Assembly (NCBI RefSeq): GCF_000344685.1
Contig: NW_006920414.1
Location: 1,172,677 to 1,236,676, forward strand
Origin: Gloeophyllum trabeum ATCC 11539
Taxonomy: Eukaryota; Basidiomycota; Agaricomycetes; Gloeophyllales; Gloeophyllaceae
Reading direction: 5' to 3'
DNA: 64,000 nt
The position numbers and the translations under genes are program-made. Below the pieces are notes generated by a model, which searched no databases, was not told the DNA's origin, and saw only the letters and a program-made list of their open reading frames with translations. This document shows, one piece after another, positions 25,024-37,684 of this stretch. Position 1 is the stretch's first letter, and every line of letters begins with the position of its first letter.

Positions 25024-26138
25024 ATGGCTCCGTCATGGCTATCTACACTAGCTTCCGTGGGCATGGCGGTTGGTCCGCCCTTGGTTTATGCTGACCAGGC
25101 TATCTCAATAGTCCGTAAAAAGTACCTCTCGTGAACTACGTTAGAGGGGGACGTGCTGACTGACACGTATGCGTGCTTAGGGACTCTACAGGCTTTTCTC
25201 GTGATGTCTGCGCAATACTGTATGCCTCTTTCCTTGCTTCGAGAGATGCAGCTGCCTGTACTAACAAGTCTCGTGCAGGCTTATAGCGAACATCACGAGA
25301 TGTTTCTTCTGGCTTGGGAAGCACTTTGAATTCCCGCTGCTCTTGCAGTCTATCTTGATGATTCTCGCCCAGGTACGACGCAAGACTTAGAGCATGCGGA
25401 CCCATAATCTGACTGCATGCTCAGTTAGCTCTGCTGTACATTTGCATCCACTACCGACCGCGCCTTAGTCCTGAGAATCTCGGTGTCTCTACCAGACCTC
25501 TGTCATTTTGGCAGTGGGGAACATACTCACAGTACATCGAATTCCTTGCTGGATACATGTCCGTGTTTCTCTTTCCCTCGTGAACAGGACTGACCGCGAG
25601 ATAGACTGTGTTTGGCGATTCTCTTCCTCATCTTTGGCCGTTCGAGTATATTCGTAGCATTCTTGGGTTTCGCTGCTCTAGGCCTCGAGAGTACCCTTCC
25701 TATACCGCAGCTGATAAGGTATGTACACGTCATCACTCGTGAAATCCTGTTTCTCAAGCCCCATGTGCCCTAGTAATTATAAGCAACGATCATTGTATGG
25801 GTTCCGAGCTTCTACCCTCATCGGTTGGGTGGGAGGAGACTCGTTCAAGTAAGTGGTCGATTCTACTTTCCTTGAGGGAAGTATGTAATATCTTTTGCCT
25901 CGCAGGACCGTGTATTTCTTCTTGCAAGGGTCTCCATTGCAGTTCAAGGTCTGCGCCATCTTCCAGCTCTCAATCGACTTCTGTGAGTCGAAACTTCGGA
26001 TCTCCCTGGGAACCCTCTGACGGTGACACTCTTCCAGGCATCATTATGCAACGCTTTTACTACGGCACGCCTCCCCCTGCTACTACCCTACCGGTGGACG
26101 AGGATATTGAGCAAGCGCTGGCGCTCGGAGAGGAATAG
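25024..26138 (+). CDS. PQ-loop repeat membrane protein (SLC66A2/PQLC1, Any1 type)
   Basis: Eight short exons give about 240 residues: MAPSWLSTLASVGMAVG with PPLVYADQAISIVRK; DSTGFSRDVCAIL; LLIANITRCFFWLGKHFEFP; LSFWQWGTYSQYIEFLAGY; LCLAILFLIFGRSSIFVAF; the second PQ loop GLESTLPIPQLISNYKQRS; STLIGWVGGDSFK; and TVYFFLQGSPLQFKVCAIF. Seven membrane segments with two PQ-type motifs fit SLC66 proteins. The nearest well-studied fungal relative is Any1/Cfs1, which affects phospholipid asymmetry together with flippases. One donor, AT|GTCCGT, is weak, but the frame and family sequence require it. The tail (VDEDIEQALALGEE) is acidic and cytosolic. Long frames on the opposite strand here are shadows. 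It lies 268 nt upstream of the clathrin start. The transported substrate is unknown. Confidence 0.85.
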
Positions 26139-26405
26139 GGTTACGTGGGTTGACTGCAGCATAGACCCATTATCTTACATGTATCTTATGTATTCCATAC
26201 TTATATTACGACACGTTCATAACGGAGAAACTTCGAGAGGAGACTATGCAAGCGCAGGATGCAGTGAGGCGGTGATGAGGCCTGTGGACAAACAAGGATA
26301 AACTCGGTGCGGTAATGGCAACCTGAATCCGCGAAGGCAGGAGTACCATCCCTGTAACTCTTTCGTGCGTGCTGGCCGTCGCAACACACAGAACGACCGT
26401 CGGCC

Positions 26406-29400
26406 ATGGACACGACCAAGCCCATTGCGTTCTGTGAGCACCTGCAGCTCTCTAGCTTGGGCATACAACCCGCGTCCATCTCCTTCCAGGTGCGTGACGC
26501 GTCCGCATGAGCCTGCTGCTTGGATTGACGTAGCCTCCGTGCAGACATTGACCCTCGAGTCCGACCACTTCATTTGCGTTCGAGAGAAAGTCAACGAGCA
26601 AAATCAGGTTGTTATCATCGACCTTGCTGACGCCAACAATGTCCTCCGCCGACCCATTACCGCCGACTCGGCAATTATGCACCCTCACCAAAAGATCCTG
26701 GCTTTGAAGGGTACGCGTCGCAGTACCCGTGCTGTGCGTCGGTGTAAGCTGACTCGTGATTGCAGCTGGCCGAACGCTCCAGGTCTTCAACATCGAGACG
26801 AAGCAAAAAGTAAAGTCGCATGTCAATAACGAGGACATCGTCTTCTGGAAGTGGATTTCGGATAGCACCCTTGGTCTGGTGACCGACACTGCAGTTTACC
26901 ACTGGTCTATCAACGACCAGGCTGCCCCGCAGAAGATTTTTGACCGGCACCCCACCCTGGCCGGAGCCCAGATCATCAACTACCGTGCGAGCAATGACGA
27001 GAAATGGCTGGTCTTGATAGGCATCTCAGGAAATTCTACGAACCCCTCGGCTTTCAAGGTTCAGGGACGGATGCAGCTGTATAGCAGGGAAAGGGGTGTT
27101 AGCCAGCCTATTGAAGGACACGCTGCTGCGTTCGCAGAGATGAAGATAGAGGGACACTCTAAGCCTGTCAAGCTTTTCACATTCTCTGTCCGGACAGCGA
27201 CTGGAGCCAAAGTGCGTATTTTCTTCTTCAGTCTAGCGTTACTCCTAACGTGTGCGGTAGCTCCACATCGTTGAGATCGATCATCAAGCCCCCGACCCGC
27301 CTTATACCAAGAAGGCGGTCGATGTCTATTTCCCTCCGGAAGCTACCAATGATTTCCCCGTCGCCATGCAAGTGTCAAAGAAGCATGGGATCGTATACCT
27401 TGTCACCAAGTACGGGTTCATCCATCTCTACGACCTAGAGACTGGCGCGTGCATCTACATGAACCGCATCTCCGGCGAAACTATCTTCGTCACGGCTGAG
27501 ATGGAGGCTACGAATGGTATCATTGGCGTGAACAAGAAGGGTCAGGTGCTGAGTGTGAACGTCGATGACCAGACCGTGGTCCCCTATATTCTGACCATCC
27601 TGAACAATACGGAGCTTGCGTTCAAGCTGGCTAGCCGGGCTAATCTGCCGGGTGCCGATGACCTGTACATCAAGCAGTACCAGCAACTTTTCGCCGCTGG
27701 GCAGTTCGGCGAGGCTGCTAAGGTTGCTGCCAACTCTCCAAGGGTGGGTTACTCACTGTATCTCGACTTCTGCATCTGTTAAGTCTTATCACTGCTCTAG
27801 GGTATATTGCGTACCGCTCAAGTTATCGAATCGTTCAAGCGTGCCCCTGCACCACCCGGCGGCCTATCGCCTATCCTGCAGTACTTCGGCATCCTTCTTG
27901 AGAAGGGAGAACTCAATCACCTTGAATCCGTGGAGCTTGCACGGCCCGTGCTTCAGCAGGGTAAGAAGCAGCTCTTGGAGAAGTGGCTTAAGGAGAACAA
28001 GGTGCTTCTTATTGGCCGTCTGCAAGCAAGGCGTGTACTGACTGCATATCTTAGCTTACCTGCAGCGAGGAGCTGGGTGACATTGTTCGGCTGCACGATA
28101 TGACCTTGGCTCTCAGTGTGTACCTCAGAGCCAACGTTCCGAATAAGGTCATCGCTTGCTTCGCTGAGACCGGTCAGGTCGACAAGATTATCCTGTACTC
28201 GAAGAAGGTTGGCTACACGCCTGACTATGTTGCGCTTCTGCAACACGTCATGCGGGTCAATCCCGAGAAGGGAGCAGAGTTCGCGACGCAGCTTGTTAAT
28301 GACGAGTCAGGGCCGTTGGTTGATATCGAGCGAGTAAGCCCACCCGTAAACGTATCCGCTCGAGTACCGTCTAAGTCGACCATGATTCCAGGTGGTCGAC
28401 ATCTTCATGTCCCAGAATATGATTCAGCCAGCGACATCGTTCTTACTGGATGCACTGAAGGACAACAAGCCGGAGCAAGGCCACCTCCAGACCCGACTGC
28501 TCGAAATGAACTTGGTCCACGCGCCCCAAGTTGCCGATGCTATCCTCGGAAACGAGATGTTCAGCTACTACGACCGCCCCAGAATCGCGAATCTCTGCGA
28601 GAGAGCAGGGCTGCTGCAGAGAGTGAGCTCTTGTATGCGGGTTGAGGCAACGATGCCATTCTTACACGCTCATTTCAGGCCCTTGAGCATTACGAGGACC
28701 TTGCAGATATCAAGCGGGTCATTGTGCATACCAATGCCCTTCCGCCTGAGGTACGTCCCTTTGCACGGCTAAGTCATCCTCTGTTTACACATGCTGAGAT
28801 GTTATGCAGTGGATTGTCGACTACTTCAGCCGTCTCACGACTGAGCAGTCGATGGCATGCTTACAGGAGATGCTTCGTGTTAATATCCGACAGAACCTCC
28901 AAGTCGTTATTCAGGTTGCCACGAAGTACTCCGACATCCTCGGTCCTGTTGCCCTCATTGAGATGTTCGAATCTTTCAAGAGCTTCGAAGGTAGTGCATT
29001 CCTCTGATCTGCTCACGTCCTCGTCTCACACGTCTTCAGGTCTCTATTACTACCTCGGATCCATCGTGAACTTAAGCCAGGACCCCGAGGTCCACTTCAA
29101 GTATATCCAGGCTGCCGTTCGGACCGGACAGATTCGGGAAGTGGAGCGGATCTGCAGAGAGAGTAATTTCTACAACCCCGAGAAGGTCAAGAACTTCCTC
29201 AAGGAAGCGAAGCTGCAGGACCAGCTGCCGCTTATCATTGTTTGCGACAGGTTTGACTTCGTCCACGACCTCGTCCTCTATCTGTACCAGAATGGTCTTG
29301 TTAAGTTCATTGAGGTGTACGTGCAGAGAGTCAACTCTGCCCGGACACCTCAAGTCATTGGTGGCCTGCTTGACGTGGACTGTGATGAGTCGACGATCAA

Positions 29401-32400
29401 GTCATTGTTGGCTTCCGTGACCGGTAATTTCCCCATCGACGAACTCGTCCAAGAGGTGGAGCAGAGGAACAGGCTGAAGTTAATCTTGCCGTGGCTGGAA
29501 GCTCGTGTCCAGAGTGGTAGTCAAGACCCTGCAGTCTTCAACGCTCTTGCAAAGATCTACATTGACAGCAACAACAACCCAGAGGCGTTCTTGAAGGAGA
29601 ACAACGTAAACTATATTATCTTGCTTATTTCTGTGCCTTTCACTCATGGTTTTTCGTCAGTTATACGACCCGCTTGTGGTTGGAAAGTTCTGCGAGGCTC
29701 GGGATCCCTACTTGGCGTTCATCGCATATGCAAAAGGCTTCTGCGACGAGGAGCTCATCCACATCACGAATGAGAACTCTATGTTCAAGCAGCAAGCCAG
29801 GTACCTTGTCAAGCGTCGCTCGCCTGAGTTATGGGCTCAAGTGCTCGTCCCGGATAACATTCACCGCCGACAGCTCATTGACCAGGCATGTATTATATAT
29901 GCTTTTCCAACCCGGCTCGGCTGTGTTAACTGTTCCTCATCGACAGGTTGTGGCAACCGCTGTACCAGAGAGTACCGATCCGGACGACGTCTCTGTCACT
30001 GTCAAAGCGTTCTTATCGGCAGACTTGCCGATTGAGCTTATTGAGCTGCTCGAGAAGATCATCATCGAGCCCTCACCATTCAGCGACAATAAGAACTTGC
30101 AGAACTTGCTCATGCTGACGGCCATCCGTGCTGACAAGGGCAAGGTCGTTGGGTACATTAACAAGCTGCAGAACTACGACGTCGCGGAGATTGCCAAGAT
30201 TGCTATTGACCATGGTTTGTACGAAGAGGCGTTCATGATCTTCAAGAAATACGAGCAACATGTCAACGCCATCAACGTCCTGGTCGAACACATTGTCTCT
30301 CTTGACCGTGGCGTTGAATACGCCTTGAAGGTCAATAAGCCAGAGGTTTGGAGCAGATTGGCCAAGGCCCAACTCGACGGTCTCCGTGTCAAGGATGCTA
30401 TCGGTGAGTTGTTCTAACGCACTATACAACAGATGTACTCATAATCTTCGCCGGTCAGACTCATATATTAAGGCCGAAGACCCCTCGAACTTCGCCGAGG
30501 TCATAGAAATTGCCAGCCATGCGGGCAAGTATGACGATCTCGTCCGGTATCTGCAAATGGCTCGCAAATCGCTCCGGGAACCCAAGATCGACACCGAGCT
30601 TGCCTATGCATACGCCAAGACCGATCGCTTGCACGACATGGAGGACTTCCTGGCTATGACGAATGTTGCCGATATTCTGGAAGTTGGAGAGAAATGTTTC
30701 GAAGACGAACTGTACCAAGCGGCAAAACTGCTGTTCACGAGCATTTCCAACTGGGCGCGTCTCGCGACCACACTCATCTACTTAGGCGAGAATCAGGCAG
30801 CCGTGGAGAGCGCAAGGAAAGCAGGGAATACTCAGGTCTGGAAACAAGTACACGCTGCTTGCATGGAGAAGAACGAGTTCCGCCTGGCACAAATTTGCGG
30901 TCTCAACATCGTGGTCCATGCTGAAGAACTTCCGGCCCTTGTCGCGTTGTATGAGCGGAAGGGTCACTTTGACGAGGTTCTGGCCTTGCTGGAGGCTGCT
31001 TTGAGTTTGGAGAGAGCTCACGTGCGTTTTCATTGTTTTGTGGTGCTCGGTTATTGCTAAGAGCTAGCCTTGAATAGATGGGTATATTCACGGAGTTGGC
31101 TATTCTGTATAGCAAGTACCGCCCCGAGAAACGTGAGTGCATTTCACGTTTGTTACTGTTCGTCAGTCTAACTGTGATGTAGTCATGGAGCACCTCAAGC
31201 TTTTCGTTTCGCGCATTAACATTCCGAAGGTACGGTTCATTGGGACGCATCTCATATACGTTATACTGACCCTGCCCGTCAGGTCATCAAAGCCACTGAG
31301 CGGGCTCATCTCTGGCCGGAGCTTGTCTTCCTGTACATCAAATACGATGAATTTGTGTGTTATCATCCGCTAGTTCTAGGGTCAATGCTGAAACCTTGGG
31401 CTAGGATAATGCGGCTCTGGCAATGATGGAGCGGTCTGCAGATGCTTGGGAGCACAATCAGTTCAAGGATGTTATCGTCCGTGTTGCCAACATTGAACTG
31501 TCAGTGACCGTGCAGCTATTCCTACGCAACCTCTCACCCCGTGTTTAGGTACTACAAGGCGCTCACGTTCTATCTGCAAGAACAACCCACCTTGCTGACA
31601 GACCTCATGACCGTACTCATTCCTCGCATTGACCACTCTCGTGTCGTGCGCATGTTCCGCCAGATCGACCATCTCCCTCTCATCCGCCCGTACCTGATTG
31701 CTGTTCAACATGTACGTCCGAAAGAATCTCAATAAGTCAATCACTGACCATCTTTCAGCTTAACATCGAGGCTGTCAATGATGCATACAACGACTTACTT
31801 ATGGACGAAGAGGATTACAAGACACTCCGAGACTCCATCGACAGCTTCGACAACTTCAATAACATCAGCCTCGCCCAGCGGTTGGAGAAGCATCCACTAC
31901 TCGAGTTCCGGAGATTAGCTGCTCATTTGTACAAGGTAACAGACTTTGGGGCTCGCATCAACTTACAGTTGGTTAACATGACTATTCAGAAAAATAGTCG
32001 CTGGGAGGAATCAATAGCACTCTCCAAGGCCGACAAGCTCTACAAGGATGCCATGATCACCGCGGCTACGTCTGCATCTACGGAAGTTGCCGAGGAGTTA
32101 TTGTCATACTTTGTCGATATCGGCAACAAGGAGTGTTTCGCAGCAATGCTGTTCCTATGCTTCGATCTCTTGCGGCAAGATATTGTCGAAGAGCTGTCGT
32201 GGCAACATGGCTTGAATGACTTCTACATGCCATACAAGATCCAGGTGTCGAGATCGCTTGTGGAGAAGGTGCGTAGCGATCAAGAACGCACTTCATCGGT
32301 TTAGTCTAATCTATCGACTAGCTTGCTGCATTAGAGAAGGAAGTCAAGGAGCGGGCTAAGAAAGAGACTCAGAAGGAGCAACAAGAGACTGAGGCCCCAA

Positions 32401-32634
32401 TCATCAACCCTGCTTCTCGATTATTGTTGACGAATGGGTAAGCCCGAGTGCTGACCCGTTCCACAACGGCTACTCATCAGCAACTATTATAGCTTCTCTG
32501 GACAAGCACCACCGCCTATGATGAACGGAACGGGCTTCGGCATGGCACCGGTGAGCACTGCGGGTTTCCTTAGTGACTCAGTAGACTGATGTCGTCCGCT
32601 CGTTCAGACTATGACAGGGTATCCTAGCTTCTAG
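26406..32634 (+). CDS. CHC1: Clathrin heavy chain
   Basis: About 18 exons; the first is 26406-26489. The start [20 protein letters not shown] and the N-terminal propeller ([33 protein letters not shown]) are unmistakable. Long alpha-zigzag repeats follow ([59 protein letters not shown]), then the trimerisation region ([20 protein letters not shown]). The length, near 1680 residues, is normal. The tail ends [16 protein letters not shown] and TMTGYPSF. Clathrin triskelia coat endocytic and trans-Golgi vesicles. Near 28005-28055 the coding frame must be spliced from KENK to LTCSEELGD across a 66-nt intron; reading through gives non-family sequence. Its 3' end faces Rho3, 303 nt away. Confidence 0.97.
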
Positions 32635-32937
32635 TCTCTCCCTAATATTTGTATATCTCGGACTTGCATAGTACATTAATTTCACGGATTACGCTGGGTA
32701 TACATGTCGCTCCGCGCTCATAGAATGATACCATGAGGCCCATGAAAGATCACCAGAAGGATCAAAGATCTAGTGAAATCGCTAGAGAACATGAAAGCAC
32801 ATTACGGCAAATACGCTAGGTAGTGAGATAGCAGAAATACAAATGGTATGTGTAGTGTCCGAGAATAGAGCTGTGCGCCAAACGAGAGACCATAGCAGAG
32901 CAACGACAACGAGTAGTCCATGGAAAAGCGAAAGGGA

Positions 32938-34082
32938 TCAGGATATAATACAGCCAGGACCCCCACCTGAGCCTTTGGCGCGCGTGCTTAACGAGACTCG
33001 TGCAGCCTCGTAGAACACCTCGGTTACACCTCGATTGTGCTTCGAACTGCACTCTACCAGGTGTGATGCATCAGCGTCGGTGCGGCCCGGAGAAAGAACG
33101 ACGAACCTAAGTAACGTGAAGCTCGTATTCGTCTTGCAACTGTGAGTCCCTCCTCGTACTGCACAGGATGCGTCCCGTACCGGGCGAGCCGCTCTTTTGT
33201 GGAGCGGTCGTCTCGGAGATCACATTTCAGGGCTGAGGATGCGGAGATAAGAGGGAGGATGAAATATATGGAAGAAGAAGCGCACCAACGAGGACCAGCT
33301 AAATAAGGCCGTGTAAGCGTGAAGTTAGAAACGATCAAGCGTGTATTGGTTCGCACCTTTACGCCTGGACAATACTCCAGGATCTCATCTAGCCACTGTA
33401 TCTTCTTTCAACATTCCATCATCGCTTGTAGGTTCTGCCACATACCTTGGCCTCAACGTTCTCCAGGGACGTCGGGTTGTCCACCTAGCGTCGACCTTTA
33501 GCAAACGTATTCCTTCATTCCTGAACTATTATGGACGCACAGAGAAGCATAACATGACGACATGGGTTTCTGCATAACTGAGGGACCGCAGTCGATCAAA
33601 TTCTTCCTGGCCTACGTCCGATCTTGTTATGTCAGAGAACGGCGACGACCTCGCGGCCGTATATATGCGATGTACACACCAGCCGTGTCCCAGAGGCTCA
33701 GCTCGACCAGCTGCTCGTCAACATAAAGATCGTGCACGTAATTTTCGAAGACCGTCGGTTCGCTAGACAGCATCCGCGTTCGTTACGCGTCCCGAGACAG
33801 TTAGGGGCAAGAGATGACGCACTAGACTTGGGTGAAGAAGCCTCTAGTGAACACGTTCAACAGCGAGGTTTTCCCTGCACAGAGTTAGATGAGCGTCGGC
33901 GATACGCTGCACTGCCTGCAATGTCGTAACGCACCGCAAGCACCGTCACCACAGACTACGACTTTGCGTTGTATCTAGAAGCCAGCAATGAGCGTCCACG
34001 ATAGCCAGGTTCGAAGGATAAAGCACACAGGTCTGTTTCGTCCGAAGGACTGAGCGACTGAAGAGCTACCGCACATGGGCAT
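32938..34082 (-). CDS. RHO3: Rho3-type small GTPase
   Basis: Ten short exons, none forming a long open frame, splice into a 210-residue Rho protein. It starts [18 protein letters not shown] and then [20 protein letters not shown], which contains the P-loop GDGACGKT. Next come the effector region [16 protein letters not shown], switch [22 protein letters not shown], the guanine-specificity motif LKCDL, the G5 motif ECSSK, and the C terminus CIIS, a CAAX prenylation signal. The sequence [20 protein letters not shown] and the N-terminal extension fit Rho3 rather than Cdc42, Rac or Rho1. Rho3 directs polarised exocytosis and actin organisation at hyphal tips. All catalytic motifs are intact. Exon limits include 34082-34029 for exon 1 and the last exon ending at 32938. 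A second in-frame Met six bases downstream could also serve as start. Confidence 0.93.
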
Positions 34083-34310
34083 GACCAGGGCTGCAAGGGG
34101 GAAACGCGAAACATGAGATACAGAACGCCTGGACGGCAGTGCCACAGCCCGCGCCCACACACAATTTCCTCTTATCACGTGGTACGGGGTCGGTATGGGG
34201 TACAAGCTTCGTATACTCGAACACATTACTTACAGTGCTACTGATATACATGAAATCGAAAACAAGACAGCAAAACATAATACATCGGCCGCCCAATATC
34301 TACCAAAACA

Positions 34311-37300
34311 TCAAGTCATCGTGTCCACGAACTCCTGCCAAGTCGTCTGCATACTTGCTTCCGGGCTCCCTGACGCACTATCCCTCTCCGTCGACATGTA
34401 CCCGTTCATTTGCGGCATGGAGGACGACGCATAGTTGTAGTCAGCACCGTTTGGCACCGGCGCATAGTCGTACACAGGGAAATACTGCGGGAAGTGGGCG
34501 TACCCTGTTCCATTAGCGGTGACTGGCGATTGCTGCTGATATTGTGCCGCCATCTGCGGATTCGATACATAACCCATATACATCTGCGCATCCTCGTTAT
34601 ATTGCGTCGGCTCTGCGTGCAGCGAGGTCCCGATCATAGGCGCCGATTGAGGTGCCGGCTCGAACGACCTCAGATACTCCACTACAGTTGGATGCACTTG
34701 ATGGTCCGTATTCGGTGTCAAGGGCAGAGGGACCACAGGGTTCAACGAAGTCGGGGACCGCATAGACGGCGGGGAACCCGTGCTTTCTTTCCGGGCCACC
34801 ACCCGCGTCTGTCCTCCCAAGGTAGAAAGCTCGTCATCGTCCGTGTCAGGCGTCGGTGGCTCCGACTGAGGCAGGCGCAGGGCTGTCGGCGAAGCCTTGC
34901 CCTCCCGGAACGCGGACAGGCTGCTGTGCGCCTTCTCCTTCATCCTGAGCATAATAGTCTAATCCCGATCGATCGTAAATTAGCCATGAGGCTCATGACT
35001 GGACAGCCACGATCGACTCACCAAGACCTTCTGCGTCCGGAACCCTCGGGCTGCTTTGGCGAACAGCTCGCACGCCGAGTCGAGCTGCACTAGCGCGGAC
35101 GGGGCAAAGCTCATCGACGGGCAGCGCGTCACGATAGATCCGAGAATGATCTGTAAAACCGGGAGCATGAGATGGTAGATCGGTGCGGGGCACAGCATGA
35201 TGGATGACGTACAGCGCAAGAGAACATATGCCCCCACAAGAAGAATATCCTCTCTGTGAGCTCTGTCAATTGTGAGTGCAGGTTGCGCATCAAGGCCACC
35301 AGCGAGCCGGCACTCCTATACGCGGCAATGACGGAGGCGCCGTACGGACTACCAAGTGGATCTTTAGGGTGCTCACTGAGCGCCCTCGCGAAGAAGCTGC
35401 GGTGCATATACAACAAGTCTAGCAGCACATCACAAAATCAATGTCGGGGATGAAGACGATGCGATCACAGCAACTCACTCATTTCTCTGATAGCCAGCAC
35501 AATATGTCTCTGTAGCATCAAAGACACCGACTCCGGGTACGCGACGGTATTATTCGTCGCTGCGTCAGGACCGGATCCAAAACCGGCAATCTGCAATATA
35601 GCAGGTACGGGGAAAGCATGCAATTTGCGTCCCAGCTGCAACACGGTCGAATATGACGGCACCTTGGCGCCGAACACCTGATCGTGCACGACGCTCATGC
35701 ACTCGGATACGAACCTGTGTTTCCAAGCGTGGACTAGAACGAATATGAGATTACAGACGATAATTAGGAGCATACTGGACGACCTACAAGCTCGTTCCGG
35801 GCTTTCGTCTGCGGGGTGCGCCATTTTGCAATCGACATGCGAGAGGGAGAACGACGGCGGCCGGCCGAGAGTGAAGCACTAGAGAGTGCCCCAATCAGCA
35901 CAACCAGTCTCAGTTTGCTCAAAAGAACAGCCCCTACCTGCCACGAGTCGTATGTGTACAGTTCCCAGAACGTGTTCCGGCGCTGCTGCGTCTCGGTCGG
36001 GTCGACTCTCCATTTCCCGATGTCGCGGTCTGAATTATGATTCCCCACTATCAGCGTGATGTAATCACTATTAATGCGGGGTTGACTCACGGAGACCGAT
36101 CTATTAGACATGAAAGGGTGATTAACATAGGATTATCACGAGAAACACGGCAGGTAGTGGAACCTACACTCTGCGCAAGCTTGACAGCCATACCCATGAT
36201 AGCCCATCTGCTGCCCGCATCCGTCCCTTGTCGATCCGACAGGAACAAGTAGAACGACATGAGGAACTACACCGCCAATCCCATCAGCAACCCCCAAAAT
36301 AACCGGGATCCGTATCATCCTTACCAACGCTTGCACCGAATTCAACGATGGCTCGTCAAACAACGAGCCCTGGAAGAGCGCCGCGCGCGCAAGCTGGTGG
36401 TACCTCTCCGCCTCGAGATTATACGCATCCTGCTTGGTGTCCATCAGCGTCCCGATCGCGAGCACCATGAATATCAGCGACAGCCGCGGCGAGAGCAGGT
36501 CCTCCTCGACGGGCGAGCGCTCGTCGGGCGCGTAGATCTTGAAGAAGACGTGCTCGTTGAAGTAGTCGATTGGCACGGGGTCGTACCTGTATACTCAAAG
36601 CGTCAGCGCCGGGCTTAGCATATACGAGGGAAATTAGGGTGTACGGACATCCAGGCTGCGTGGTGGTAGTAGATGTCCCGTAATCGCGTGGCAGATTGGT
36701 AGTCTGGCAGGTATAGGAACAGGGTCTGTAATCGATCGAGTTGTAGGCCGGTGTATGGCTGGACCGTGCGGGTAATAGGGAAAGAGCCTGTCAAGGCCAA
36801 GATCTCCACGGGCAGGACGCTTGATAGCTGTGAAAGCCTGTCGTCTGTAGGCTCATCTTCGGGTGACTCGTTCTGATTGTCCCTCATTCAATCAACGCGT
36901 CGTCGTATAAATGATCCCACTGACCTGCAAGAAATACTAAACCGACCCAAATCAGTAACATACAACAAGAGATAACGGCGCTGGGCATACCCAAGAATTG
37001 GCAGTGTGCCCAAAATACTTGGTGCGCCCCGAGTCGCTAATGGACAGCGACCCAATGGCATCGACCACGTCCGGCTTGGTCTCCTCCTCCTTGATGTCAT
37101 TCTGGAGCTGGTCTGTTCGCTGCGAGGACGGATCCCTCTGCAGCGGCGCCTTGATCTTGAGCAATTCCTCGCTGAGCAGTGGGTGCAGCCCGGTCTCAGT
37201 CTTTGCGTGCGATGCTCGCAATCCGTCTTCGAGTTCTCGTACGCGGAGGGAGAGCTCTGATATTTTCTCGTGGAGCTCTTGTGTCGATGCAAGGACGAAA

Positions 37301-37684
37301 CTACATGCCTGTTAGTAGAGCAAGGAGAAACGGGAAAGGTGTCCAACCGATTGCCCTGACCAGTCGTGAGAGAGCCTGACGCAACATGTTAGTCCACGAG
37401 TCGTAGAAGTCTTTGATAGGACTCACCATCGGGGCATATAGCCCCGCAGCCTCTCTTGACGCAAGAGCTACAGGGTACTGTGCGATCACACCGTAGTTTC
37501 AACCTGCGACATTGCGATGAGTCCAAAGGAACGGATGCGGAACGAGATACTCGTACCTTCTGCATTCAGCACAAGATAACCGCGTAGCCCCTCTCCTGCG
37601 CTTTTTGGCGGCGCCGTTCTCCTGCCCATGCCCGTTCTCCTGCCTGTGCCCGTTCTCGATTTTCTGCGTCGTCGTCGGGGCCAT
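34311..37684 (-). CDS. Zn2Cys6 fungal transcription factor, copy A
   Basis: Exon 1 (37684-37557) ends within the zinc cluster, and the joined protein reads LSCAECRRLKLRCDRTVPC followed by SSCVKRGCGAICPDG, a binuclear cluster whose last Cys spacing is longer than the classic form. A coiled-coil dimerisation region follows (ELHEKISELSLRVRELEDGL), then ISDSGRTKYFGHTANSW, a 12-nt exon encoding YFLQ (36925-36936), and the fungal_trans domain (IDYFNEHVFFKIYAPDE, ALVLMSFYLFLSDRQGTDAG, SVGLHRDIGKWRVDPTETQ, YTYDSWQSLTFGRPPSFSLS). The C-terminal region carries STLGGQTRVVARK and a Gln/Tyr-rich tail, possibly an activation region. It is a nuclear DNA-binding regulator of unknown targets. It matches copy B (41097-44448) along its whole length. 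The N terminus has a short NGHRQENGHGQENG repeat. Confidence 0.9.

Noticed and set aside
25136..25759. Minus-strand frames that could be spliced into a small protein (GPHALSLASYLGENHQDRL)
   Set aside because: The plus strand encodes a clear PQ-loop protein through the same bases, with conserved motifs in every exon; the minus frames are shadows.
34410..35093. Plus-strand frame of 227 codons
   Set aside because: It is the Arg-rich reverse-strand shadow of the GC-biased 3' part of transcription factor A.
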